A stretch of DNA of 64,000 nt from assembly GCA_013180625.2 (NCBI GenBank), contig SNVD02008802.1, positions 186,001 through 250,000 of the forward strand, given 5' to 3'. The DNA comes from Boswellia sacra. Its lineage: Eukaryota > Streptophyta > Magnoliopsida > Sapindales > Burseraceae. The position numbers and the translations under genes are program-made. The notes beneath the pieces were generated by a model, which saw nothing but the letters and a program-made list of their open reading frames with translations, did not search any database and was not told the DNA's origin. Below are positions 23,251 through 36,626 of this stretch, one piece after another (the stretch's first letter is position 1; each line of letters begins with the position of its first letter).

Positions 23251-24005
23251 CTAACACAAGTAATGGTGGCTGCAAAACAAAAGTGTCAATACTATACATG
23301 TATGCATGATATGATGCATGCTCACACAAGGGCATAGACACACTTTCATCCTTCCAACCTTATTCCTCCCACACATGTGAGGTCAAGTCTCTTTTTTTAG
23401 AATTTTTGGCCTCATTCCCAAGTCATCATCATGGGATGTGGGAATGGAAGAGACTCTATCCCAATTCTAACATTCATATTCATGTTGGATTCTCCATGAT
23501 TATCATAACATAGTTTTCAAAACGTTATGAAAACCTTAATTCATGGCACATGTTCCCATTTTGTTCTTTTATGGGCAACTTGACATGTGACATTTGTTTA
23601 TGGTTCTATGAGGTTTCAAGTTGATGTTATTCTAATCATGAAAAATTTACATCTATAGACATGCATTTCAACATGAATTTTAGATATTCATCTTATTGAA
23701 AATTTCTAAAGTCATCTACATAGGCTTGAGTGTCAACGATCCAATAGTCTGGGCTCCTTCGAGCGAGAGATGCCCCCTTAGGTTGGTCTCTTTTTATACC
23801 AATTTGATGGTGCATACTCAAAGGTAGTGACACCAATATGAGTCATCTAGGGGTTGAACTGAGCCAAAGACTTCTCATGTCAATGCCACGTGGCTAGTTT
23901 GGGCATTTCGTGCTCATTGCGTGCAAAAGTGTAGTGATGTAGTGACTCATTATATCAATATGAGGTCTTAAAATTTGGTATTACCATCAAAATCAACTTC
24001 TTTTA
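23251..24005 (-). other. Tat untranslated leader between primer site and gag
   Basis: No coding frame is supported. The stretch lies directly downstream (minus strand) of the primer binding site and upstream of gag, where a retrotransposon leader and packaging signal would be. A GC-richer patch lies at about 23740-23800. Confidence 0.55.
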
Positions 24006-24023
24006 TCCCTAATGGAGTCGCCA
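24006..24023 (-). promoter_or_regulatory. Tat primer binding site
   Basis: The minus strand reads TGGCGACTCCATTAGGGA three bases after the LTR end. TGGCGACTCC is the usual start of the primer site in Ogre/Retand-type elements. It fixes the LTR boundary and the orientation of the element. Confidence 0.75.
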
Positions 24024-24026
24024 CTA

Positions 24027-25869
24027 TGAACAAGGCTTCATCCTGCCAGAGCATTTGCGATCACGACACTATGTTAAAGCCTCTTTTGAGACTTTAACAG
24101 AACACAAACGAGCCATAGGCATGTCTGGAGAAAGAAGTCATCACCCAATTATTCAATTGGAAATGAATTGGGGCAATCCTATCTCTCGCTTCGGGACCTA
24201 AACTACCTTTATCCCTTCAGAGATGGCTTCGAAAAATTAGATACGAGTCCTTCGACCTACCCAGATGTAAATCCATCCTCCACTTGGAAAATACTAAATA
24301 GAAATATCTCATACTATTATTCAGTCCGCTTAACTTTGTTCATTTTATACACACATTTCCATTTTTATCTTTGTTAGGCATGTGAAGTGATTATTCAATC
24401 AATGATAGTTGTATATTCATACAAAGAAAGAGGGAGGAGAATGGATTACATTTCCTTTCAAACGTGGGGGAATGGGAAGAGGATTACATCATTTGTAATA
24501 AAATAGTAAAATATTGCATACATTCGTATATTACATTCATTCTAAGTAATGGTCCCTCAACATCAATGTGAGTCCACCATCACTTCATGGCATCATACAA
24601 TCATACTTCTAATCATGATATATTCAAACATACATACACAATCTAACAAAGCCTAATATCATAGCATTTTAGCCTAGATTTTGATAAATTCCGCCATGGC
24701 CTATAGTTATTCTAGCATAATTCATATCAAGTATCACGGCATTTCTAGCCTAAAACATGATTCTTATGGCTTATTCTAGCCTAAACATGGCATTCATGGC
24801 ATATTCCAGTCTAATTCAAACATCCAACATCAATCATGACATTTAAGGGTAAAACAGTAATTCTTGCCTATTCTATTCTATTCCTAACATTCATCAAAGC
24901 AAATAAGTTTTCCTATCATGATTCTAATCACGGCCCCTTAAGCATGATTCTAGACACATTCTTTTAGTCATGATTTTAAGCATTTGCAAAGAAAATAAAT
25001 TCCTGAGCATGATTCTAAAAAAGGAAGGATTACGGACTTACCTCGACATGCTTATCCATCTTGCAAAACAAATTGGGTTAGAATAATTCATAATAACCCT
25101 AAACATGCTCCTAAGCATAAAATAAAACCATAAACATAATTTTTCTAAGCAAGAAAAGTAAAACAGAGAATAAGAGGAAGGAGAGAATTCTGCTCTCAAG
25201 ACGTACCCTTTCTGGGTTTAGAGCAATAGAACGCCTAAGAAAATATTTTACTGAAAAAGACTTGGCAAATTCTGAAAAGTGTCTATAAGAGGGAGAAGAG
25301 ATGATTGTATTTGATAATCAGTGCAAATTGCAAAGTGAGAGGATGGGGGTTTATATAAGAGAGGGGTAAATATGAAAAAGAAAAGTTTCTAAGCAAATTT
25401 TTTAAAATAAGCGTCCAAGGGCTGGGCGGCCATCTGATGGATGACCAGCCATTTGCCAACAGCCGAGCAACTGCCAGATGGCTAGGCGACTGTCTTGAAT
25501 GGTCCGACGACTCTCTGATGGCCAATCGGTCAATTTCCCTTCTGACATTTTTTTTGTCATCGTTCGATATAGCCCCTTGAGACATTCATCCCTTCAATCA
25601 TAGATAACATTTTTAGTTCAACTTTGATTCATGATCTGTAAATTTTTATGAAAACTAGACATCTGTAGCTTCACAACGGTATATGACTGATCATTAGATT
25701 TCTTGTAGATTGGTTTCTATGATTTTTCAAATTCATATGTTAGTTTTGAAGGCCCTTCACCGACTTCTTCTTACCCTTCTCTTCTTGACTCTCAAGGGCA
25801 TTTTAGTTATTTTTTTGCTCGACATTCATCTTCATTTTATCATCGAGCCTCAACAATTCAGTGTCTACA
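24027..25869 (-). repeat. Tat 5' LTR
   Basis: On the plus strand the block begins TGAACAAGG at 24027, three bases from the primer site, and ends GTGTCTACA at 25869. On the minus strand it therefore starts TGTAGACAC and ends in CA, as an LTR should. It is about 1843 bp long. A TATA-like element lies inside. The outer boundary is inferred from the terminal dinucleotides, because no second LTR is available for comparison. The five bases outside are TTGAG. Confidence 0.65.
25351..25358 (-). promoter_or_regulatory. TATA-like element in Tat LTR
   Basis: The minus strand reads TCTTATATAAACCCCC, a strong TATA-type sequence about 510 bases inside the LTR from its upstream edge. It is consistent with the LTR promoter. 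Confidence 0.45.
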
Positions 25870-26079
25870 TTGAGTAGGCATAACCATATTGAAGATATCA
25901 TTATCCTTTTTCATTTTTGTTTTTTGTTCCTTTAATGAGTTTTTATCGACTTATGTTGCAAACAGATTTGATTATAAATGGGTTGTAAGTATAGAATTAC
26001 TCTTAACAATACAACATAATCATAAGATTCATAGCCTATTAATTGATTTAGGTAACAACTTTTGTTATTACAATTGAAA

Positions 26080-26660
26080 TGTTAGTTTTGGCTCACAAAT
26101 CCTAGCAAAATTCGATGTTGGACCTGGTGACCCGTGTTCCTACATAAGAAGGATTATGCTCCTGCACAATGTGGTTGAGATGTTATGCTCCTACGTAAGG
26201 TGAGTTATGCCACTGCACAATAATGATGAAAGGATGCTTCGTGTTCAGGCAAAGACCTTAGTGCTCTTGCGCAAGGCACATCGCACTACAGTGCCAATGA
26301 TGGTTACTATTCATGACCAGGATACTATTTAAAGGCTTTCTTTTCTATTTGAGAGAGGACTTTTGAATATTTTCTTATAGGATTTCCAGGGAAACACACA
26401 AGGCTAAGAAAGAGTGTTGTTCTTAGTGAGAGAGAATATTGTAACACCTTGTAATCTGTTTTTCTTTCATATTGAAATTCTTCTATAGTCTTTCCAGTGG
26501 ATGTAGGTTCTTCATAAACTAAACCACTTAAATCTTGGTATCTTTTCTTGTGTTTATTATTTCTTGTTTGGTTGCTTGCCTGGATTGATAGCTCTACTGT
26601 GTTTTATTATTACTTGATTCTTGGGTGGAATTGGTTGGCAAGATCCTTAGTTGCACAACA
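26080..26660 (+). repeat. Copia element 1, 5' LTR
   Basis: It starts TGTTAGTTTTGGCTC and ends TTGCACAACA directly before the primer site. Compared with the 3' copy it has lost many CG dinucleotides (for example CCTACATAAGAAGG against CTTGCGCAAGAAGG), consistent with methylation-driven decay. Confidence 0.95.
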
Positions 26661-26663
26661 ATC

Positions 26664-26676
26664 TGGTATCAGAGCC
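26664..26676 (+). promoter_or_regulatory. Copia element 1 primer binding site
   Basis: TGGTATCAGAGCC begins three bases after the LTR and matches the complement of the initiator methionine tRNA 3' end, the usual primer for plant copia elements. Confidence 0.9.
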
Positions 26677-26733
26677 TTGATTTTGGCTTATTTCTGTATA
26701 CAACCTATTCGTGAAAATTCCCAAGCGAGAAGC

Positions 26734-29700
26734 AATGGTTGGAACAAAGTTTGAAATAGATAAGTTTGAAAGCAAGGGTGACCTTGGTTTTTAGAAGAAG
26801 AAGATGAGGGCGATTCTTGTGTAACAGCAGTGTGCAAAGGCTTTTGAAGGAAAAACAACCCTTAAAGAAGATATATCTGAGGAGAAGAAAGATGATATCA
26901 TGGAGACAGCCTATAGCATTCTTATACTCTACCTGGCAAATAATGTTTTATGGCAAATCGATGGAGAGGATACTGCGGCAAAGGTTTGGCTAAAACTTGA
27001 ATCTTTGTATATGCATGACTAAATCTTTATCTAATAAGATTTTTCTTAAAGAGCAACTATTTAGTTTCAAGATGGACCCGTCTAAGGCACTAGAAGATAA
27101 TCTAGATGACTTTAAAAAGATTGTGGTTAACCTTGCTAATGTTGATGAGAAGATTAGTAATAAAAACTAGGCATTTATACTCTTAAACTCTCTCCCAGAT
27201 AATTACAGTGATATTAAATATGCTATTAAATATGACAGAGATAGTCTTGATATGGATGATGTACTTCGTGCTCTAAGATCTAGGGAGCTTCAGATTAGGA
27301 CTGAGAGAAAAACTAGAAATAATGGAGAGGTTTTGATAGTGAGGGGCAGATCAGAGAACAGAGAGCAAAAGGGTAAGGGTAAGTCGAGAACAAAGTTTGA
27401 AATTCAAGCAACGGAGTAGATGTTATCACTTTAAGAAGGATGGTCACTTTAGGCATGACTGTCCTAATTGGAAGAATAAAAAGGATAAGGGAGTTGAGGA
27501 TGGTGATGCAGTTATGGCATCAATATCTAACTATCAAAATGTACAGGTTTTGACAATGTCAGACATGGGATCTGATGATGAGTGGATTCTTGATTTAGGT
27601 TGCACATTTCACATGTGTCCGAAGAAAGAATTCTTTGCTTCTTATCAGTCTATTGATGGGGGAAAAGTTATGATGGGAATAATGTAGCTTGTATTATGGT
27701 AACAATCAGTTGTATCAGATTTAAGATATTTGATGGGTTTGTCAGAATTTTGAAGGAAGTGAGACATGTTCTTGGGTTAAAAAGAACTTGATTTCCTTGG
27801 GCACGTTAGATAAAAAGGGTTATAGGTACAAGGCATCGTCCATGATGTTAGGTGTGACAAAGGGAGCATTAGTTGTCATGAAAGCCCAAATTTATAACGG
27901 CTTGTATGTATTACAATGGGAGATTATAATTGATGAACTAGCAATCAAAGAGGCATCTGATAGGGATAAAATCAAGCCATGACATCAAAGACTGGGTCGT
28001 ATCAATGAGAGAGGTTTGAAGTAGCTGAGCAGGAAAGGGTTATTGTGTGCTGATCAAGTGGGTACACTTGAGTTTTGCAAGCACTGTGTTTTTGGGAAGC
28101 AATATCGACTACTTATCTCAATGGATGTCAATACTACAAAGGGTGCTCTTAATTATATGCAGTCAAATCTCTCAGGTCTAGTTAGCTAGCCTTCGCATAG
28201 TGGTCACAAGTATTTCCTATCCTTGATTGATGATATTCTAAGAAGGTGTGGATTTACTTGTGGAAATATAAGAATGAAGCTTTTGAAAAGTTTAGACTAT
28301 GGAAAAAGCTTATAGAAACTTAGACTGGTAAAAGGGTGAAGTAATTTAGGACTAATAATGAGCTTAAGTTTTTTAGTCATGAGTTTGATTCTTATTATAA
28401 AGACCATGGAATTTTGAGGCATAAAACAGTTACACATACGCCCTAACAAAATGGCTTAGTTAAGAGAATGCATAGGATTTTGGTGGAGAAAGTTAGATGC
28501 ATGCTTTCTAATGCAGAACTAGGAAAAGAGTTCTGGGTAGATGCTGTGAGTACTACAGCTTATTTAGTGAATAGAAGTCCTTTTATAGCTATTGATTACA
28601 AAACACCCGATTATATATGGTGTGGTAGACCAGCTAGTTATGATAACTTGAAAATGTTTGGCTACATAACATATGCACACGTGAATGATGGGAAGTTAGA
28701 GCCTAAAGCATTAAAATGTATCTTCGTATGCTACCCCGAAGGTAAAAAAGGCTATAGATTATGGTACAAGACTCAGGAAGTATCAAAGCTGATTATTAGT
28801 AAAGATGTTGTCTTCAATGAAGATGAAATTTCGGGATTGATTGCATAGAGTGGTGGAGATTTTGGGATAGACAAATCTGACGCAACTGGTTCAAAGTTGC
28901 AAACTATTGGTTTTAAAGTGGAGCCTGTAAGCATTCTTCGTCAGCAGGTAATTGAGGGTTGGGTGCACTTGAGGCTCAACAACAACAACCATCACAACTA
29001 GATTATAGATTGGCGACAAAGAAAAATGATAGATCAGACCTCCAGAAAAATGATATGATTGATGGGAATGAGTCATTGACATACCTTGAGGCCGTGAGTT
29101 ATGATGAGTCTGTCTAATGGAAAGAGGCAATGTTAGATGAGATTAATTCTTTGAATAACAATAAGACACGGAAGACTGCAGAGAAACCTAAAAAAAAAAA
29201 ACTTCTTGGTTGTAAATGGATATTTAAACGTAAGAAAAGGTTGTCAAGTGAGAAGTTTCGATACAAGGCTATGCTAGTGGTTAAGGGGTTTACGTATCAT
29301 GAGGGGATTGATTTTAATGAGATATTCTCTTTGGTGGTGAAACACACATTGATGAGGGTTCTTCTATCACTTGTGACATGTTTTGATCTTGAGCTTGAGG
29401 AGATGGAAGTAAAAACTACATTGTTGCATGTTGAGTTAGAAGAGAAGATCTACATGAGCCAGCTTGAAGGATTTGAAATTCTAGGTAAAGAATATTATGT
29501 TTGATTGTTATGGAAATCATTTTATGGTTTAAAGCAAAGTCCAGGACAATGATATCTGCGGTTTGATACATTTATTGTGGCTAAGGATTTCTCAAGGAGT
29601 TCCTATGATAGTTATGTTTACTACAGGGGAACTACATGTCTAGATATGTTCTACTTGCTCTTGTATGTTGATGATATGCTCATAGCTAGTAAAGCAATCT

Positions 29701-30646
29701 TAATAATTCAAGAGTTGAAAGAGTTGTTGTAGACTGAGTTTGATATGAAAGACTTAGAGAAGGCTAAGAGGATATTAAGGATGGACATTCATAGAGATAA
29801 AGGCAAAGGTACACTTCTCTTGTCTCAAAAAAATTATCTTGAAAAAGTCTTGCATCGATTTAACATGGGTGGTGCAAAGGTTGTTAGTGTACCGTTGGTA
29901 GCGCAGTTTAGACTCTTATATGAGCAGTGTCCTAAGATAGATAAGAAGAAACATCAAATGGATAGAATTCAATATCCAAATACAATAAGGAGTGTCATGT
30001 ACTTGATGGTGTGCACTCGTCTAGATGTTGTGCAGGCTGTAGCAATTGTCAGCAGGTTTATGACAAATCCGGATAAGGTTCATTAGAAAGCAGTAAAATA
30101 GTTGCTGAGATACTTAAAAGGGTCAATCGGTAGAGGATTGATGTTTGGCAAAGCAAAACAAGAAGGAAAAGTTTTGAAGGGCTTTGTCAATGCAGATTAT
30201 ACAAGGGATCTTGATAAGAGAAGGTCTTAAACGGGTTATGTGTTCACATTTGGTGGAGGATGTGTTAGTAGGAAAGTTCAATTGCAGTCCATTGTTGCTT
30301 TATCAACTACGGAGTTTAAATATATATAGCTGTTACTGAAGCTATAAAGGAAGCTTTGTGGTTAATGGGCTTGGTAGCTGAACTTGGGGTGTCATAAAAG
30401 TCTATGACTGTGTTTTGTGATAGTCAAAATTCTATACATCTGACGAAGAATCAAATGCATTATGAGCGTACTAAGCACATTGATGTCAGGTTTTATTTTA
30501 TTGGTGAAGTTATAGCAAAAGGGCCTATAAAAGTGGAGAAGATTCCTACGAAAGATAATCCAGCGGATATGGCTACAGAGGTAGTACCATTAAGTAAGTT
30601 CTTGCATTGCATGGATCTGTTAAAGGTCCAGGTTAAGGTTCCTTGA
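26734..30646 (+). pseudogene. Copia element 1 gag-pol polyprotein, broken
   Basis: Starting at ATG 26734 (MVGTKFEIDKFESKGDLGF), the expected tryptophan is replaced by TAG after 19 codons. Visible parts in order are: a gag zinc knuckle, CYHFKKDGHFRHDC at about 27417, with the second cysteine changed to F; a protease site, WILDLGCTFHMC, where the usual DSG is DLG; an integrase core end, RILVEKVRCMLSN; an RT region with LLYVDDMLIAS at about 29655-29690 intact; and RNase H ending near HIDVRFYFIGEV. Many stops and at least one frameshift separate them. The final stop is 30644-30646, close to the 3' LTR. No active enzyme is possible. Confidence 0.9.
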
Positions 30647-30714
30647 TGACTTCTGTTAACCGAAAACTGCAATGTGTTATGGAGATAGAGGATTTGAGAT
30701 CTAAGGTTGAGATT

Positions 30715-31269
30715 TGTTAGTTTTGGCTCACAAATCCTAACTGAATCTGGTGTCAGACCTGGTGACCCATGGTCTTGCGCAAGAAGGATTAAGCTTCTAT
30801 GCAACGTGGCAGAGATGTTACGCTCCTGCGCAAGGGGAGTTGCGCCGCTGCGCAACGACGATGAAAGGATGCTTTGTGTTTAGGCAGAGACCTTGTGCTC
30901 TTGCGCAAGGCACATCGCACCACAGCGCCAATGACAGTTACTGTTCACGACCATGACACTATTTAAAGGCTTTTTTTTCTATTTGAGAGAGACTTATGAA
31001 TTTTCTCTTGTGAGGTTTCTAGGGAAAATCAAAAGACTAAGAAAAAGTATTGCTCTTAGTGAGAGAGAATATTGTAATACCTTATAATCCGTTTTTCTTT
31101 CATAGAGAAATTCTTCTGCAGTCTTCATGAACTAAACTACTTAAATCTTAATGTCTTCTCTTGTGTTTATTATTGCTTGTTTGGTTGCCTTAATTGATAT
31201 CTCTATTGTGATTTATTATTATTTGATTCTTAGGTGGAATTGGTTGACAAGATCTTTGGTTGCACAACA
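30715..31269 (+). repeat. Copia element 1, 3' LTR
   Basis: It begins TGTTAGTTTTGGCTC after a purine-rich tract (AAGGTTGAGATT) that serves as the polypurine tract, and ends TTGCACAACA before the target duplication TGAAA. Confidence 0.95.
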
Positions 31270-34200
31270 TGAAACAAGTTAATTAACGAAGTTCGTGGAT
31301 TGGACCGAAATAAAATAAATTATATAGGAAAGAGATATTTAATGGCAGGCTGGGCCGGGGTTTCTTAGTAAATATTGTTGTTGGATTGGGGTTTGCTGAT
31401 AAGAAATGTCTGCGCCAGGCCTCTTTGAAAATATTACATACGGGCTGCTTGAACTAAAGTAAATTAAAAATAACTCTATTTCTTGCAAGGAGTAGGAGTC
31501 GGAGCGATGTTATTTGCAGCCGGCAATATTCTAAATGAATCCTTTTTCTTTAAATGCCTCAGTTAAAAAATTTTTTAAATGCCTAAGTTAAAAATTTTGA
31601 AGAGAGATAATTTTGAATAATATCGATTTAATCTCGCAAATATCCTTTAATCGACTTTCTTTATTAATACACTCCATTTCATCACCTCTCTATTTTTACG
31701 CTATTTACTCAGCCATCTTTAAATAAGAGAAACAATCTCATATTACATATTTTTATATGTAAATCATACTATCAAATATCTTCTCGTCTCTTATTTATGT
31801 TATATTAAGGTTTTTCTAACTGTTAATTGTTTGTATGTTCAATTTTATGATAAATAGCATGAATAAAATTAAGCTGAACAAATAGCTAAATGGACTAGTT
31901 TTACACCTCAATAAAACCGAATGAGTTTTGCTGCACCTATGTACCAAACTGTGAGGGCAGCCACGTCCAGTAAGCTGGATCTTCTTCTTTTATAAGGATT
32001 GTGCCAAAACCTAATAGTTTGTGAATATCAATTATATAATTTATCTTAAGCATAAGATCTTGTTTTCCAGAAATTAAAAAAAATAAAAAAAAGGATCTTG
32101 TTTACAATATAATAAATGTTGATGACTCATGTGCCATAGAATGAGTGAAGCCACATCAATTTTATGTACAAATTTTATATACTTTGTAAGTATAATATAT
32201 ATAAGTGTAGTACCAATGAATAAGTGTAGTTTATGTTGATATTCCTTTTTAAATCGACGTTGCTTGGTTGTCGTTTTACTATATATCTTTTAACCGGTCT
32301 TAATTTTTCCATATTAACATTGCTTATAGTAATCTGTCCTTTAAGTTTGCAATGGCCATTGGGTGAATTAAAGTTAAATTCGGTCCATTAACGATTTCCT
32401 GTGGAGTGCCAACTAGGGCAATTACGACAACAAATTGATGTTAACGTGGTTCGCGTTGAATAGCTAAAAATTTAAGATTAATATTATATTTATAATTTAT
32501 TTATAATCATTTTTTTTATAAAATTTAAGTTAAAAAAACCATTGCATGAGTAAAATAATAAAATAAATGAAAGAATTTAAAATATATAATATAATAATTA
32601 TTTATTTATTATTTATTTATTAATCAAATTATAAGAAACGTTCGTCGTTGATAAATTATAGACCTAATATCACTCAAAATTTAAATCAAAATAGTTATAT
32701 TTAGTTCAAAATTTGTCATCTAGATGAGTGTTAGGAGACGTTTTTTTTTTTTTTTTTTTTTAGAGAAGGGACGTCTCATAAACTCACGACAAGTTCCCAT
32801 AACTATTATGCGGAGTCTTTATCCACTGTAATCAATCATTGCCCCACGATTTAGAAATATATCACAAGCCACGCCACTCGTTAAGATTTCGTGATTATAA
32901 TGTTTGACATCAATAATGGAATTACGTACTTGGGTTGGATTGGATAGGAATTTTAGTTTTGCATTTAAGGGAAATGGAAGGGACAATAAAAAGCATTCTC
33001 GTCCAAAGTTTGGCATGAAACGTACTATAGTCTCATCCAAAGGGTTAGAATATGGTAATATTATAGGGTTTGTTTGATATGCGATATTGTATAATATTGT
33101 ATTATATAATACTAAAAATAATATTATATGAAAATTATATAATATTTGGTATATTCATATATTGTATTAATTTGTACAAAAAAATTCAAAAAAGATATAT
33201 AAAGTATAAATATATTTTTAGTTTGTTCATAAAATTAGTTATTTAGTAATTTATCGAATAGTTGTTAATTGTTAAAAAAATTACTTGAGGTCAAATGCGT
33301 CCACTGGACATATTAGAAAATTCAAATTTATAGTGGCATGCTAGGTGCCAATTGGTCCAACATAGGCAGTGGATCTCGAGTGTTACCCCGTAGGGGTAGT
33401 GACTCTCTTCATCCCTTCTTTATTTTTTAAAAATAAATTTTAAATAAATTTGATTTTATAATTTATCTATTAAATACATCTTTATTTATATAAAAATTTT
33501 AAAAATTAAAAGGTATTGTTGGATATATAGAATTTTATAGGAATAATTTGACATTTTTTATTTCAAAAATTTTAGATAATAATTTTCAAACCTTTCCTAA
33601 ATTTTTTAAATAAAAAATGATGTGCGAAAGAATAATTTAATTGGTTAATTTTTTATCCATTCTTGCAAAAAGAGCTGCTTGCATGCTTATGAATTGATTG
33701 TGAAGAAGACTGAAGAAAAAAGAACGCCGAAAATATATATATCAGAGTTCAAAAAGGTTAAATTAATAAATTTTTACAATAAATTCAAATGAATGAAATG
33801 CTTTTACAATGAATGGAGTACATTACTTATGAATATTTTTTTTTTGTTGAATATTATAATATATATTATGCAACAATATAAGAACATTAAATTAACAAAA
33901 TATTATAAAAATCAAAGATTTAAAGAGAGCATTAAATGCTCCTGTGATGCCATTAAGCAGCAAAAGCTCAATGCCAGCTGGTTTCTAGGCGCCTCATTAG
34001 TTTATCTCAATCAATTATGACCACAAGATTGATCCAATGAATCAAAAAGAAGGTTCGGATGCTTATTATAATGCAAGGGACTGAACCAAAGCAGTATTGT
34101 ATGTGTATATATACAGTGTCGAACTTAAGATGTTGTAAAATTAGAGACACCTTAATATTTTTAAATTTTTATAATTTTTTTGATAAATAATAAAAAAGAG

Positions 34201-35186
34201 AAAATTTATTAAAAATTAAAAAAATACATATAGATAGGAGATATAATAAACCTTATCCCTTAAAATAAATTATAGTACAGTAAAACAAAATATAAAATAT
34301 TAAAATACGATAATTCAATAACTTAATAAATACAAAGTCATAATTACCTCCTACGAGTTTTCATGCTCTGAAAATATTACATGATTACTTCATTATATCA
34401 AAAATATCATTCTAAATGGATGTAAACAAGCTATCATTTTTTCATTTATCTCTTATTCGATTGCGTAATTCAATCTTTACAATATTTATAGTAAAGAATG
34501 TATCAAAATAAATAAATAAGCATTAACAAAATATACATAAATTTTATTGATAGAATATAGTAATAAGAATTATTATAATAATGATGTAATTTACTTGAAA
34601 GGAATGATAATTAGTTATACATATTGTATTCGATTGCACTAGTTATAAAAAGGGTATATAATTGTCTGCAAAATAAAAACAAGATATTGACAGCAAATGA
34701 ACATGAAAACTACATGAGAAAAACATTAAAATTTTGATTAAAATTTTATGTATAAAATAAAGAGTAAAATATTAAATATAATAAAACATAAACTCGTTTG
34801 GCTTTTGAAAAAAATTATCCTCGTCTTTTCTTTTGTACCAATTCGCAAAGGGAGAAGAGTAATAGGAGACAAGGTAGGTGACGGAGGTCAGTGGTTAGGT
34901 GGCTGCAATAAAAAGAAATTAAATAAAGTACTAAGGTAGGTGGCGGAGGTCAGTGGTTAGGTGGCTGCAATAAAAAGAAATTAAAAAAAGTAATAGGGTA
35001 GGTGATGGAGGTCAATAGTTAGGTGGCTGCAATTAAAAAAAAATAAAAAAAGTAATGTATAGTTCAATTATGTATTTTTAAATAAAAGGATGTATTTAAA
35101 ACTAGTAGAACTTGATGGGTTATAAGGGAGCTTAATTTTTTAGGAGGGCCTTGAGCCCCCACGAGTCCCAACGTGGGTCTGCCTTG

Positions 35187-35223
<37 letters not shown>

Positions 35224-36618
35224 CAGCTTTTAAAAGGAAAATTTTTTAATGGACTTTGTTGTAGGCTATAAACAGTTATTGGACTTAATAATTTTTTCAG
35301 ATACTTAATTTGTCAAGGCATAATCGTTATATTTTTTAAAAGCTACGATACCTTATTTTTTAATCCAACATAGAATAAATTGTAAAACAATTAATCAATT
35401 CTATAATATTTTTCTCAAATTTCTTTTGAGCAATACATGAATGGTAATAGATTTTTTGACACAAAATTAGATACAAATTTCTAGTAATTGATTCATAAAA
35501 TTTAATAATTGAGATAATTGATAGGTTGACATTATTAAATGTAATTTTTTGACTTTCAATATCAACTATTAGATTTGATAAGATTAAAGGTCATTAATTT
35601 GTGTCAATAAATTATATTAAAATTTATATCAAAAGATTCATTCCTGATATGAATTGTTGGTGAAGTTGAGTTAACTTTTGAAGAGCAATCACCTTTGGGC
35701 TCTAAGATATAAAGGATATACCATATCATTTGTAACTTTGTATAATGAAACTATGCTTATAAATATTTAGGATTTGATTGTGACAACTTACTTGATTGAA
35801 AACTAGAAATTATGAAAATAAAGCTTTTATTAAAAAGTTGTTAATTGTTTGGTTTAATAATTGAGCAAATGCTTTTCATTTTTTTTTAAATAAAATTGTG
35901 TGGAAAGAATGATTTAGTAAAAATGCTAAAATAACATTGGACTTTTTGATCCTTTAAAACTTTAACTAAGTTGTTTTATGTTCACGAGGATAAATCGAAA
36001 TTTCATGCAATTCTATATAGACGCAAAACAACTTATTTAATCATTTACAAGTTTTAATTATTTTTCTTAATTTTGTAATTACAATCAAACCAGAGGGAAA
36101 AAAAATTAAACAAAGATCTCTTGAGATTAAGAACCCTTTTGTGTCAATAGATAAGTTGGGAAAAAATATGCACATAATTGATATTTATGTAATAAGCAAG
36201 CACAATTGACATTTTGCTTCCAATATTATGCTCAAAAACCACTTGACTTAAAAATTTTAATTGATAGATAAAGGCACAATAATATTATGTTAAACTATAT
36301 TTTAGCTTTCACACAAATACAAACGTGTTAGTAAAAACATTTACATAAAAAGTTAAATTGAAACAGAGGTTATGTAATTCAAAGTTATTTATTATCTAGT
36401 TGGGAGTTGGGAGACCATGAATTTTTTTTTTTTTTTGTTAGGCAGAAGGGACCTTAAATTTTAAGAATGAAAGTTCAGATTTGGGACCATTTAGGTTCAT
36501 TAAATTAATATGACGTGCCACTAAGGTATTGTTGATGTCCGTTTTGGAGGTAGCAACTTCTTAAAGATTTTATTGAGGAAATTTTAAGAAGTAATTTTAA
36601 AAAATCCAAATATTCTTC
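31270..36618. other. AT-rich intergenic region left of the beta-glucosidase
   Basis: No gene is supported. It contains a poly-T tract at about 32742-32761, a tandem repeat at 34873-35058, and an AT microsatellite at about 35189-35219. Parts reappear to the right: about 32690-32900 resembles 55845-56075, and 35222-35345 resembles 57128-57265. A patch near 35145-35185 (GAGGGCCTTGAGCCCCCACG) resembles the ends of some plant DNA transposons, but no matching partner end was found. Confidence 0.5.
34873..35058. repeat. 62 bp tandem repeat, three copies
   Basis: Units start at 34873, 34935 and 34997, each beginning GGTAGGTG and containing GGAGGTCA and TTAGGTGGCTGCAAT, then an A-rich tail. The first two are nearly identical; the third has more changes. 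Confidence 0.9.
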
Positions 36619-36626
36619 TATAAATA
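36619..36626 (+). promoter_or_regulatory. TATA box of the beta-glucosidase gene
   Basis: TATAAATA lies 49 bases ahead of the chosen start codon at 36675, a normal spacing for a plant gene with a short leader. An in-frame ATG at 36639 lies too close to the TATA box and would put 12 extra residues ahead of the signal peptide. Confidence 0.6.

Larger units (their letters stand above)
2490..25869 (-). mobile_element. Ty3/gypsy Tat-lineage retrotransposon, decayed and interrupted
   Basis: Reading leftwards on the minus strand, the order is 5' LTR, primer site, leader, gag, protease, reverse transcriptase and RNase H, a second RNase H region, integrase, then a long segment with two genes on the opposite strand. 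This order fits the plant Tat group (Ogre, Retand and relatives), which has a second RNase H and often extra antisense ORFs between pol and the 3' LTR. The 3' LTR is not visible, so the left limit is only the end of recognisable internal sequence. A CACTA transposon at 10663-20848 splits the protease coding region. Many stops and frameshifts show it cannot make a complete polyprotein. The lineage call is inferred from domain order and remembered family motifs. Confidence 0.8.
26080..31269 (+). mobile_element. Ty1/copia retrotransposon, complete but decayed
   Basis: Two LTRs starting TGTTAGTTTTGG and ending GCACAACA bracket a primer site (TGGTATCAGAGCC, matching the initiator methionine tRNA) and a gag-protease-integrase-RT-RNase H region in copia order. 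A perfect 5 bp target duplication TGAAA (26075-26079 and 31270-31274) confirms the limits. The LTRs differ at many positions and in length (581 and 555 bp), and the coding region has many stops, so it is an old insertion. Confidence 0.95.
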
